NCBI GenBank assembly: GCA_020635255.1
Contig: JACKAC010000001.1
Span: 248,001 to 312,000, forward strand
Source: Ignavibacteriales bacterium
GTDB taxonomy: Bacteria > Bacteroidota > Ignavibacteria > Tepidaquicellales > Tepidaquicellaceae
Direction of reading: 5' to 3'
Length of the DNA: 64,000 bases
In this document: positions 43,870-51,870 of the stretch, one piece after another
Layout of the letters: each line of letters opens with the position of its first letter
How positions within the stretch are numbered: the first letter of the stretch is position 1
Program-made: the position numbers and the translations under genes
The notes under the pieces: model-generated
The model's database searches: none
Told to the model about the DNA's origin: nothing
The model's input: the letters and a program-made list of their open reading frames with translations, nothing else

Positions 43870-44304
43870 CTATTTTATGGATATGTTCCTCGAAAAAGTG
43901 CTCTTTCCTATCTTACAAACACCATCCACAGAACTGCAGTAACCGAATTTGACCGAACCGGATATTGTAACTTTTCCGCTGGCGTTACTTGGTACCGTAA
44001 AATTATACTTTACAGTATTGTTCCCGAGATATTCGCCCGATCCGTTTCCGGAATAATCCTGCATACCGGCACCTTCGACTCCACCGCTTATGTTTACGGT
44101 AATGTTTGGAGTTTTAGGGATCTTTACACCTGACCCGGTTTTAAATTTAATGTATAATACACCGCTTTCTCCGGGATTGTATGATTTCTTATTTGTCCAT
44201 ACAGATAGATTAGGCTTTTTCTGACTGTAAGCATCAACTGTGGAAAATAGTGATATGGAGAAAGCCAAAACAAGTAATGAAAGTAAGGTCTTTTTGCTAA
44301 ACAT
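43870..44304 (-). CDS. secreted DsbD N-terminal-like domain protein, 144 aa
   Basis: A signal peptide (to about VDAYS) is followed by a single Ig-like beta domain, with the C-terminal segment VKFGYCSSVDGVCKIGKSTF. Two cysteines seven residues apart in a Y-C-...-D-G-V-C-K context match the N-terminal domain of the thiol-disulfide interchange protein DsbD, where YC..E..C accept electrons. No DsbD membrane part is encoded next to it, so this is an orphan domain. An ATG 12 nt earlier is in frame, but the ATG at 44304 has GAGG at the right distance and is preferred. Assignment is by motif only. Confidence 0.75.
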   Translation of the reverse strand: MFSKKTLLSLLVLAFSISLFSTVDAYSQKKPNLSVWTNKKSYNPGESGVLYIKFKTGSGVKIPKTPNITVNISGGVEGAGMQDYSGNGSGEYLGNNTVKYNFTVPSNASGKVTISGSVKFGYCSSVDGVCKIGKSTFSRNISIK

Positions 44305-44419
44305 TGTTATCCTCATTTTTACTTAAGTTAATGTAATATAATTAAATTAGAAAATTTTGCAAAGACAAAATACATATAGTATTTATAGTGTTTTAATAAT
44401 AATTTGTTCCTTTATGTAA

Positions 44420-44433
44420 GACAAATTTTTGTC
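44420..44433. promoter_or_regulatory. short palindrome between folE2 and the DsbD-N-like gene
   Basis: GACAAA-TT-TTTGTC, a perfect 6-bp dyad in the 146-bp gap. Too weak as a terminator stem; possibly an operator for the downstream secreted protein gene. Confidence 0.25.
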
Positions 44434-44450
44434 CTAAAAAGTTTAGTCTA

Positions 44451-45257
44451 TCACTTATTATTATGCGATTCTATCATCGCATAGGCATTATGGTTGTGAA
44501 TACTCTCGAAATTTTCCGCTTCTACCCTAAACCAGTCGATTTTGCCGTTTTTCTTAAATTCCTGGACCACATTTCTGACCAGATCTTCGACAAATACCGG
44601 ATTTTCATATGCTCTTTCAGTGACGTATTTCTCATCCTCACGCTTTAATAGCGAATACAATTCACTGCTGGCTGATCTTTCTATGACTTCTATCAGATCC
44701 TCTATCCAGACAGTATCATTCGATCTCACCGAAACACGCACTTCACCGCGCTGATTATGCGCTCCGTATTGGGCAATTTCCTTAGAGCACGGACATAGCG
44801 TTGTTACAGGAACGTCGACCGATAAAATAAAATCTTCTTTGTCCTTTGTTTTCACCGCGTTGAATGTGACATTATAGCTCATCAGAGACGACTTGCCGGT
44901 AACAGGCGCTTTCTTTTCTTTGAAGTAGGGGAATTTTATCTCGAGGTGAGAAATATTGGAATTTAATCTCTCCTGCATTCTCTCGAGAGTAGGGAATATT
45001 GCGTTTACGTGGAATTCTTTTGTCGAGCATTCGAGTATTTCGACGAACCTGCTCATATGTGTGCCTTTGAATTCCATAGGCAGATCTACCGTCATTGAAA
45101 TGGTCGCGATCGTATGCTGCATGTCTTTATCTCTATCCTTGACCGCAATAGGGTATTTCAAATTCGTTACCCCGACCCTATCAATAGGTATCTTACGCTG
45201 GTCTTCCTGGTTTTGCATGTCGGGTAGAATTTCCTGAACCGGTTGATTTGTGTCCAT
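44451..45257 (-). CDS. folE2: GTP cyclohydrolase FolE2 (type IB)
   Basis: 268-aa enzyme converting GTP to dihydroneopterin triphosphate, the first step of folate (or queuosine) synthesis. Landmarks: DRVGVTNLKYPIAVKD near the start, GTHMSRFVEIL, the catalytic-Cys segment TTLCPCSKEIAQYGAHNQRG, and EAENFESIHNHNAYA at the C-terminus. FolE2 replaces zinc-dependent FolE and works with other metals. It lies 23 bp downstream of the Nudix gene in an apparent rpmG-Nudix-folE2 operon; a Nudix enzyme dephosphorylating the product would be a natural partner, but this is inference. Confidence 0.95.
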   Translation of the reverse strand: MDTNQPVQEILPDMQNQEDQRKIPIDRVGVTNLKYPIAVKDRDKDMQHTIATISMTVDLPMEFKGTHMSRFVEILECSTKEFHVNAIFPTLERMQERLNSNISHLEIKFPYFKEKKAPVTGKSSLMSYNVTFNAVKTKDKEDFILSVDVPVTTLCPCSKEIAQYGAHNQRGEVRVSVRSNDTVWIEDLIEVIERSASSELYSLLKREDEKYVTERAYENPVFVEDLVRNVVQEFKKNGKIDWFRVEAENFESIHNHNAYAMIESHNNK

Positions 45258-45280
45258 AAACGTAAATTAGTTTAAAATTG

Positions 45281-45754
45281 TCATGTTGTTTCGATAGTGC
45301 AAGTATAGGGATTGGTATTACAGTCAATTTTTAAGGAAAAATAGCCGTTCTCAGTATATAACACATTTTTCCATATAAAAAGTTTATCTGTTTCGGGGAT
45401 ATTCATTTTGTCCAGATCTGCCGGATCTACAAATACGAACCTGCCTTCACGGGAATCCAGCGGAAGTTCATTAACCGGGGTTTTTAGTTTAAATAAGAAT
45501 ATTAATATATGTCCGATATTCGGATAGTTATTCTCTGTGACCGTTCCTATTAGTTCCCAATCTTTGGTTTGTGTCTTGATACCGCACTCTTCCTCAAATT
45601 CACGTACCGCGCATTCAGCAGGGGATTCAGCTCTATCTGTAAGGAGTTTACCGCCGGGAGGCGAGATAAGATCCTTATTGGGATCTTTCGCTCTCTCCAT
45701 CAAAAGGTATTCACCTTTTGGATTCGTCACATATAATAATGTGGCTAATTTCAC
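45281..45754 (-). CDS. NUDIX hydrolase, 157 aa
   Basis: Starts at a GTG (KLATLLYVTNPKGEYLLMER). The Nudix box is recognisable as PPGGKLLTDRAESPAECA followed by VREFEEECGI, with the REFEEECG core exact and a two-residue insertion between the first Gly and the first Glu. The family hydrolyses nucleoside diphosphates linked to X. Typical MutT-like features are present, but position before folE2 makes dihydroneopterin triphosphate a possible substrate. It lies between rpmG (40 bp) and folE2 (23 bp) on one strand. Confidence 0.9.
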   Translation of the reverse strand: MKLATLLYVTNPKGEYLLMERAKDPNKDLISPPGGKLLTDRAESPAECAVREFEEECGIKTQTKDWELIGTVTENNYPNIGHILIFLFKLKTPVNELPLDSREGRFVFVDPADLDKMNIPETDKLFIWKNVLYTENGYFSLKIDCNTNPYTCTIETT

Positions 45755-45794
45755 AACAGAGTGATTTATTGTATGGGGGGATAGTAAATAATAC

Positions 45795-45968
45795 TTACTT
45801 CGCTTCTCTGTGAAGCACGTGAGCTTTTGTGAACTTACAATATTTCTTAAGTTCTAATCTCTCTTTAGTATTATTTCTATTCTTTTTAGTAACGTAAACG
45901 GATTTTCCTTTATTAGGACCTTCCACACTTACTAATCTTATGTTTACTCTTGCGCCTTCTTTTGCCAT
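45795..45968 (-). CDS. rpmG: ribosomal protein bL33
   Basis: 57-aa protein on the minus strand, beginning MAKEGARVNIRLVSVEGPNK and containing VTKKNRNNTKERLELKKYC and TKAHVLHREAK, the full bL33 pattern. It has a single cysteine rather than the four-Cys zinc ribbon, so it is the zinc-free form. It leads an apparent operon with the Nudix and folE2 genes; an AT-rich divergent region separates it from thyX. Confidence 0.96.
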   Translation of the reverse strand: MAKEGARVNIRLVSVEGPNKGKSVYVTKKNRNNTKERLELKKYCKFTKAHVLHREAK

Positions 45969-46092
45969 GACAATAGCTTTAAAATTATTATAAAGGAACT
46001 ACAAATATATAGACTTATGAGTTAATAAAAAACTCCAATTTAATTCTCAACACCTATTTTAAAGTTATAAGTTTATTTAATTTTTTGTATAT

Positions 46093-46108
46093 TGATTCAA
46101 TTGAATCA
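46093..46108. promoter_or_regulatory. 16-bp perfect palindrome upstream of thyX
   Basis: TGATTCAATTGAATCA reads the same on both strands and lies 34 bp before the thyX ATG, inside the AT-rich divergent region shared with rpmG. No U-tract follows, so an operator for a dimeric regulator is more likely than a terminator. Confidence 0.45.
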
Positions 46109-46141
46109 TGCCTAATAAAACCTACAAAAACATTAATTTAA

Positions 46142-46849
46142 ATGGGAGAAAAACTTCATAAGCAGGTCCTCGATAAGGGGTTCCTGGAAGTAATAGATCA
46201 CCTCGGTTCCGACCTCACGGTAGTAAACTCAGCCCGCGTATCATTTGGTAAAAGAAAGGAAGAATTCGACGATAAGGATGCTAAACTGGTAAAATTCCTT
46301 GCCAGGAATAAGCACTGGTCGCCATTTCGCCATATGGTGGTGCAGTTTCATCTAAAAGCCCCGGAATTTGTAATGAGACAGTGGTATAAGCATGTTGTCG
46401 GCATAGAGACTACGTCCGGCTCGGCGGCAAAAGACCACGCATGGAATGAGATCAGCGGAAGATATGTCCCGGTAACGGATTTTTATAAACCGGAAGTCTG
46501 GCGCAGGCAGTCGGAAGATAATAAGCAGGCGTCCGAAGGAAGTATAGATGACCAGACTGGAGCGAACGAGGTATTCGATGATTGTATGGATTACATTATG
46601 AAGGCTTATGATAAACTTCTCGAGCTGGGTGTCGCAAAGGAGCAGGCGAGGATGCTTCTTCCTTTGAATCAATATACTGAAGTTTACTGGACGGCGTCAT
46701 TCCAGGCGATCATGAATTTCATCGAACTTCGTGATGAAGACACTGCTCAATGGGAGATAAGACAGTATGCGATTGCCATGAAGGAGTTTATGATGGAATT
46801 GTATCCTAATACAACCCGTATATGGTTTGAAGTGAAGGAAAGCGCTTAA
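46142..46849 (+). CDS. thyX: flavin-dependent thymidylate synthase ThyX, variant motif
   Basis: 235-aa enzyme making dTMP from dUMP with FAD and methylene-tetrahydrofolate. The fold is clear: VNSARVSFGKR, LARNKHWSPFRHMVVQFHLK, MRQWYKH, NEISGRYVPV and ARMLLPLNQYTEVYWTASFQ. The usual signature RHRxxSxNExSxRY is altered: the RHR is replaced by YKH, and about a dozen extra residues (GIETTSGSAAKDHA) are inserted before WNEISGRY. A KH-type motif is known in other ThyX variants, but the insertion is unusual. The gene converges on the proline dehydrogenase gene with abutting stops. Confidence 0.93.
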   Translation: MGEKLHKQVLDKGFLEVIDHLGSDLTVVNSARVSFGKRKEEFDDKDAKLVKFLARNKHWSPFRHMVVQFHLKAPEFVMRQWYKHVVGIETTSGSAAKDHAWNEISGRYVPVTDFYKPEVWRRQSEDNKQASEGSIDDQTGANEVFDDCMDYIMKAYDKLLELGVAKEQARMLLPLNQYTEVYWTASFQAIMNFIELRDEDTAQWEIRQYAIAMKEFMMELYPNTTRIWFEVKESA

Positions 46850-47752
46850 TTACTTTCCGCCAGTAAATATGCTTTTCATTACCTGCCCGGCGACGTGCGG
46901 GTTTTCTTTGAATCTTCTTATGGAGTATTCGTACCATCTTTTTCCAAATGGTACATAGATCCTTACTTTATGTCCCGAGGCAAGTATCTGATCTCTTAAT
47001 TGTTCCCTTACACCGAGGAGCATCTGGAATTCATATTTGTCCTTACCAAGCCCCAGCTCCGTTATTATCTTCTCGCATTTGTGAACAAGGTGGTCATCGT
47101 GAGTTGCAATCCCGACATAGGAGCCGTTTTCCAGCGCCAGCCTTATCAATTTTTCGTAATTATTTCTTATTTCATCTTTATCTTTGAAAGCTATCTCCTC
47201 CGGTTCGACATAAATTCCTTTGCATATCCTAAAGCTTGCCCCGATCTTTATTAATCGCTTCACATCATCCTCACTTCTTCGGAGGTATGCCTGTATCACT
47301 ATGCCGACATTGTCATACTTAGCTTTAGCTTTCTCAAAGATCGTTATAGTTTTTTCTGTTACCGACGAGTCTTCCATGTCTATCCTGACGAAGACCCCTT
47401 TCTCATGAGCATACGCAAGCGTCTCTTCGAAGAGACTGTAGCAGAAATCATAATCTATGTCAAGACCAAGCATTGTGAGTTTAACGGACAGGTAAGCGGG
47501 GAGCTTATTCTCGACGATTGCGTCTATTACCTGGAGATTCTCATCTTTACAGTGTATGGCAGTCTGTTTTTCCGTAACACTCTCGCCTAAAACATCGACT
47601 GTGGATACATATCCCTGCTTTTGCAGGTCGAGCACGGTTTTAACGGCATCCTCGAGCTTATCGCCGGCAATATATTTATTGGCAAAAACCTTTACTAATT
47701 TTTTCGGGAATATCGGGATTATGGAAACTACTGCTTTGTTGAAAAGATTCAT
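46850..47752 (-). CDS. proline dehydrogenase (PRODH)
   Basis: 300-aa monofunctional FAD-dependent enzyme oxidising proline to pyrroline-5-carboxylate. Seen: STVDVLGESV, VRIDMEDSS, IVIQAYLRRSEDDVKRL, the RICKGIYVEPEEIAF segment, GIATHDDHLV, EFQMLLGVREQLRD and the terminal VRIYVPFGKRWYEYSIRRFKEN, which carries the substrate-binding arginines. The frame extends nine codons upstream to a TTG, but the ATG at 47752 gives the usual N-terminus. The P5C dehydrogenase partner is not in this window. Stops of this gene and thyX abut at a TAATTA. Confidence 0.93.
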   Translation of the reverse strand: MNLFNKAVVSIIPIFPKKLVKVFANKYIAGDKLEDAVKTVLDLQKQGYVSTVDVLGESVTEKQTAIHCKDENLQVIDAIVENKLPAYLSVKLTMLGLDIDYDFCYSLFEETLAYAHEKGVFVRIDMEDSSVTEKTITIFEKAKAKYDNVGIVIQAYLRRSEDDVKRLIKIGASFRICKGIYVEPEEIAFKDKDEIRNNYEKLIRLALENGSYVGIATHDDHLVHKCEKIITELGLGKDKYEFQMLLGVREQLRDQILASGHKVRIYVPFGKRWYEYSIRRFKENPHVAGQVMKSIFTGGK

Positions 47753-47814
47753 ACTAGCGAGATCAGGCTGTTTATTCAAAAATATAATATTATCCTAAAT
47801 TAGAAAAGGTTAAT

Positions 47815-47848
47815 AAAAAAGGCATCAGCCGGAGAGACTGATGCCTTT
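47815..47848 (-). terminator. terminator of the T9SS cargo operon
   Basis: On the minus strand the stem AAAGGCATCAG/CTGATGCCTTT with a 9-nt loop runs into T6. It lies 45 bp beyond the stop of the 563-aa T9SS protein. A weaker CCTGTC/GACAGG stem (47855-47879) precedes it. Confidence 0.85.
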
Positions 47849-47892
47849 AAAATACCTGTCATGCTAGTGGTGAGACAGGCATATTTATCCTA

Positions 47893-49584
47893 TTATTTGA
47901 GGAGAATCATTTTCCTGGTTTCTCTGAATCCGGATGTTTCAAGAGAATAAAAATAAATTCCACTTGCAAGGCCTGATCCGTCAAAATCCACCCTGTACGA
48001 ACCAGCATTTAGATTACTGTTAACAAGGGTGGCGATCTCCTTCCCCGTGATGTCATATACTGCTACTTTTACAAGATCCGTTTTCGGAATCTCGAATTCT
48101 ATCTTTGTAGACGGATTGAAAGGGTTAGGATAGTTCTGCGATAAGGAATAATTCTTTGGTATAATAGTCGATATCGGCGTTACTCCTACATTGACAAATC
48201 CGGAGTGATATAATCCATCCGATATCAGTGCAAGGTTTTTCAATAATGTCACAGAGTTTTTATTGTCAGTGCCTCTGGCGATTAGTTGAGCCATAACTAT
48301 TTCCATTGTATCATTTTGCGACATTGATAACATATTTGACCCGGTGCTCATTACAAGCCTTCTGTCTCCCGCGGGACTGGATACGATAGAACCGGTTGTA
48401 TCTCCTCCGCAATTGCTTACTTTGCCTGTGTATTCAGTCCAGCCGGTATTTGTTTCCGGGTCTCCCGGATAACAAAATTTTGTTATTGTTGGGGGAGTAA
48501 ATTCCGCATTGAGCCATGGTGTGCCGTCCTTTTTAAATCCCTTAAGATAATTATAGGCTTCAATAGGCTGCTGTGGATCCTGTTCGCACACTGCTTGTCC
48601 GGATCCTGTATTTGTAAAATAATTTAATGATGTTAGCTTTAGTTCTGTAAGACCTATTACAGGTGATTTAAGAAATTGGAACCCTGCGGCAGGAGGATTT
48701 GCCCCATAGCTCGTTCCACTCCCGGTTCCATCCATATTATCCGAATTATATGTATAAGCCAGATTCTTTGATGTATCACATCCTATATAGTCATCCGTAG
48801 GGTCACCTACGTCCGGATCTGAAATCAAACCAACATACACACTGTCCCATGGCATGGTATTCTTATTGATTACATTAAATTTCATGAAGTGCATGTCACT
48901 TACTGCATAGCCCTGGTATCCCCATATTGTGAAAGACATTTCTGCGAATAAGGGATCGGTTCCTCCTCCAAAGCCCTCCGAACCTGTATGCTGTGCAGGA
49001 AATGCGTCCGTTAGATACACAAATACTGTTTGTTTTGAATCTTTCACACCGGGAATATCAATACAAGGATCATATTGACTATTACTATTTACATCAGTGT
49101 AAGGTGCTCCGTAAGGCACCATTAGTCCCCAGTTTGCCCAATCAGGATTATTGGAGCAGTTATCACCTTCGGATACTCGATATAGCTTAAAAGTACTGTC
49201 TGTATATCCCTCGGGATTACTGCCATTATAGAGGACTTTACCGGGTAGATACTCTCCGGTGTATGAAGCGGCAGCCATCCTTAGTTGCCCGTCTACATAT
49301 CCTGCAATCGTTAAGCCTGCTGTGAAGATAGCAAACTTACCGCTTCCTGCCGGCCACTGGAAGCCGGGAGTGTTATTTGTCCTTAGATCCTGGTCAAATA
49401 CCCCGGTATTGAATATAAATGTATTTATGCTATTTGGTGTAAAAGGTACCTGTAAGGATATTCCATCCGTAGGGTAGACCTTAAAACCGGGTTTTACGTT
49501 TGAGTAAACTGAGCTAGTGATCAAAAGTAAAACTACAGAAAAAAGTATTAATACGCTGGAAGTGCATTTTGTTGGGTTTCTCAT
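47893..49584 (-). CDS. T9SS type A sorting-domain surface protein, paralogue family member (563 aa)
   Basis: A signal peptide (1-29) precedes a conserved body: NTGVFDQDLRTNNTPGFQWP, SGKFAIFTAGLTIAGY, NWGLMVPYGAPYTDVNSNSQ (164 on, a Ca-loop-like DxNxN), TDAFPAQHTGSEGFGGGT, DDYIGCDTSKNLAYTYNSDN and CEQDPQQPIEAYNYL. The last 85 residues are a classical T9SS type A sorting domain (QNYPNPFNPSTKIEF, VYDITGKEIATLV, GIYFYSLET, ending MILLK), which targets the protein across the outer membrane and is then removed or anchored. A strong Shine-Dalgarno GGAGGTG precedes the ATG. It lies 39 bp downstream of the 748-aa paralogue and ends the operon. Function of the body is unknown. Confidence 0.92.
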   Translation of the reverse strand: MRNPTKCTSSVLILFSVVLLLITSSVYSNVKPGFKVYPTDGISLQVPFTPNSINTFIFNTGVFDQDLRTNNTPGFQWPAGSGKFAIFTAGLTIAGYVDGQLRMAAASYTGEYLPGKVLYNGSNPEGYTDSTFKLYRVSEGDNCSNNPDWANWGLMVPYGAPYTDVNSNSQYDPCIDIPGVKDSKQTVFVYLTDAFPAQHTGSEGFGGGTDPLFAEMSFTIWGYQGYAVSDMHFMKFNVINKNTMPWDSVYVGLISDPDVGDPTDDYIGCDTSKNLAYTYNSDNMDGTGSGTSYGANPPAAGFQFLKSPVIGLTELKLTSLNYFTNTGSGQAVCEQDPQQPIEAYNYLKGFKKDGTPWLNAEFTPPTITKFCYPGDPETNTGWTEYTGKVSNCGGDTTGSIVSSPAGDRRLVMSTGSNMLSMSQNDTMEIVMAQLIARGTDNKNSVTLLKNLALISDGLYHSGFVNVGVTPISTIIPKNYSLSQNYPNPFNPSTKIEFEIPKTDLVKVAVYDITGKEIATLVNSNLNAGSYRVDFDGSGLASGIYFYSLETSGFRETRKMILLK

Positions 49585-49623
49585 TTCCCACCTCCGTTCT
49601 AGTTTTTAAGTTTTAAAAAGGAT

Positions 49624-51870
49624 TTATTTTAATAAAACCATTTTCTTTGTCTCATGATAGTTTTTGGTAGTTAAAGAATAAAAGTAAACGCCGCTTGGTA
49701 GATTATCGGCAATAAAGTCAAAGGCATATTCACCTCTGCTTAGAGTTCCATTCACTAATATTCTTATTTCCCTTCCAGTTATATCATAGATAACAAGCCT
49801 AACCAATCCGCCTTCCGGTATCTGGAATTTTATTTTTGTCGACGGATTAAAAGGATTAGGATAGTTCTGGAAAAGGGAATAGCCGTCCGGCAGATTGCCA
49901 GGATTATTAATAATACCAACATACTGTTGATGAAGATTAAAGTTTACTTCATAGACCGAATCAAGGCTTTGTATATTAACCAGTATCGAATCCGATGAAA
50001 ACCCTAACCTGTCCACAAAAACCTGGTATGTTCCCAGAGCAGGTGGCTGTATTATGTATTTGCCGGAATCATTTGAAATGTTATATGAGTAATAATCGCT
50101 GCCCATTTTAAGATAAGCAATCGCATCACCGAGTATATTTAATGTTGAGTCTCCCGAAACTTTTCCTTTAATGAATGCTTTGACAGGGGAAAGAGACGGA
50201 GGTGCAGTCCTGATCACATTCACATCTACTCCGGTCATGTTGCTATCCGGTGTGAGACTTATTGCTTCCTGCCACCTGGTAGTGCTGGGATAATATGTAG
50301 GTACAAAGTCTTCTATCTCACTGCTGGGATAAGCCATAATATCGAGTTCCATGTAAGGAACTTTAGTCAGTGTGTAAGTACCGTTTGTATTTATAGACGC
50401 CGAATCGAGTGTTAACACCTGTCCCGTATTACCATCCACTCTTAAGGCTTTTACGTAACCGCCTGTAACAGGTGTATTATTGTCTGAATACCTGATCGTG
50501 CCGGAGACTGTAAAATCAAAATCGTTATCAAATAAATATTTATAAGACTGAGAAGAGGACAGCAGCTTTGTTACTGAGTTTAAATTACTTGTCCCGCGGG
50601 AAATGTGCTGTGCTATTATAACGGTTTGTGTGTCCCCGGGGTTAATCGTTAGCTGTGAGGAACCTGATGACATAATGATCCTTCTGTCTCCGCCGGGGCT
50701 AGATACTAATGTTCCTGTTGTATCACCTCCACAGTTATCAATTCTTCCCATTGATTCATTCCATCCCGGTCCTCCCGGCAATCCGGGGTAACAAAACTTG
50801 GTTTTAAAAGCAGGTGTTGTTTCAGGATTAAGCCATGGTGTGCCGTCTCTTTTTAATCCATTAAGATAATTGTATGCTTCCAGGGGTTGTTGAGGATCCT
50901 GTTCGCATACCGATTGCCCGGAACCCGGATTTGTGAAATATGAAAAGGAAGTCATACCGAGCTGAAAAGAATTCAACAAGGGTGTTCTCAGGTATTGAAT
51001 ACCAACTGCCGGAGGATTTGCACCGTAGGTGGCTCCGGAACCGGTGCCGTCCTGATTGTCTGAGTTATAGCAGTATGCTAAGTTTTTATTTGTGTCACAG
51101 CCTATGTAGTCATCGGTAGCATCACCAAGGTCAACGTCGGATACAATAGCAAAAAATGCGCTGTCCCATTTTATATTATTCTGATTAATGATCTCCCACT
51201 TAACGAATTGACCGTCCTCTAAACCGGAAAAATTATTATAACACCATGCCGTCATACGAAAATCGGCATTAATTGGCGCAGTTCCTCCCCCAAATCCTTC
51301 CGATGAAGTATGATTTGCAGGGAATCCGTCGGTCATTGCTACAAATATTGTTTGTCTTGCAAATCTAATACCGGGTTTGTCTATGCAGTCATCATACGCT
51401 CCATTATGATTTATATCATAATACGGAGCTCCATAAGGTACCATTAAGCCCCAGTTTGCGTAGTCAGGATTGCTCTGGCAGTTATCCCATTCGTTAATTC
51501 TATAAATTTTGAAATCAGGGCTTGTGGTAGGAACCCCGCCGTTAATAAAGCCCGGACCTAGCTCGCCCGTGTATGAGTTTGCAGCCATTCTGAGTTCGCC
51601 GTTTATATATGTGGTGACGGTCAACCCCGCTGTGAAGATCGCAAACTTTCCGCTCCCTTTCGGCCATTCAAATCCGGGAGTATTGTTTGTAGTTGGATCC
51701 TGGTCGATTACACCGGTATCCCAGATGTGAGCTCTAATATTGTTTCCATCAAGAAGAACCCACTGAGGCTGTCCCCTGAATAGTACATTCCCATTCCCAT
51801 TTCTTACCCCCAATCCCGATAACACAACAACTAAAAGGATTGGAATTACTTTTGTGTTAATTAACTTCAT
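49624..51870 (-). CDS. T9SS type A surface protein with carboxypeptidase-like Ig domains, paralogue (748 aa)
   Basis: Same body as the 563-aa neighbour (DTGVIDQDPTTNNTPGFEWP, NWGLMVPYGAPYYDINHNGA at about 140, DDYIGCDTNKNLAYCYNSDN, CEQDPQQPLEAYNYL), with an extra region at about 455-665: two beta domains of the CarboxypepD-regulatory type (SGTIRYSDNNTPVTGGYVKA and IKGKVSGDSTLNILGDAIAY). The sorting domain closes the protein (QNYPNPFNPSTKIKF, ending MVLLK). The start codon lies within the TrmB-like regulator gene, overlapping by 14 bp, so its translation is coupled to the regulator. Confidence 0.92.
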   Translation of the reverse strand: MKLINTKVIPILLVVVLSGLGVRNGNGNVLFRGQPQWVLLDGNNIRAHIWDTGVIDQDPTTNNTPGFEWPKGSGKFAIFTAGLTVTTYINGELRMAANSYTGELGPGFINGGVPTTSPDFKIYRINEWDNCQSNPDYANWGLMVPYGAPYYDINHNGAYDDCIDKPGIRFARQTIFVAMTDGFPANHTSSEGFGGGTAPINADFRMTAWCYNNFSGLEDGQFVKWEIINQNNIKWDSAFFAIVSDVDLGDATDDYIGCDTNKNLAYCYNSDNQDGTGSGATYGANPPAVGIQYLRTPLLNSFQLGMTSFSYFTNPGSGQSVCEQDPQQPLEAYNYLNGLKRDGTPWLNPETTPAFKTKFCYPGLPGGPGWNESMGRIDNCGGDTTGTLVSSPGGDRRIIMSSGSSQLTINPGDTQTVIIAQHISRGTSNLNSVTKLLSSSQSYKYLFDNDFDFTVSGTIRYSDNNTPVTGGYVKALRVDGNTGQVLTLDSASINTNGTYTLTKVPYMELDIMAYPSSEIEDFVPTYYPSTTRWQEAISLTPDSNMTGVDVNVIRTAPPSLSPVKAFIKGKVSGDSTLNILGDAIAYLKMGSDYYSYNISNDSGKYIIQPPALGTYQVFVDRLGFSSDSILVNIQSLDSVYEVNFNLHQQYVGIINNPGNLPDGYSLFQNYPNPFNPSTKIKFQIPEGGLVRLVIYDITGREIRILVNGTLSRGEYAFDFIADNLPSGVYFYSLTTKNYHETKKMVLLK

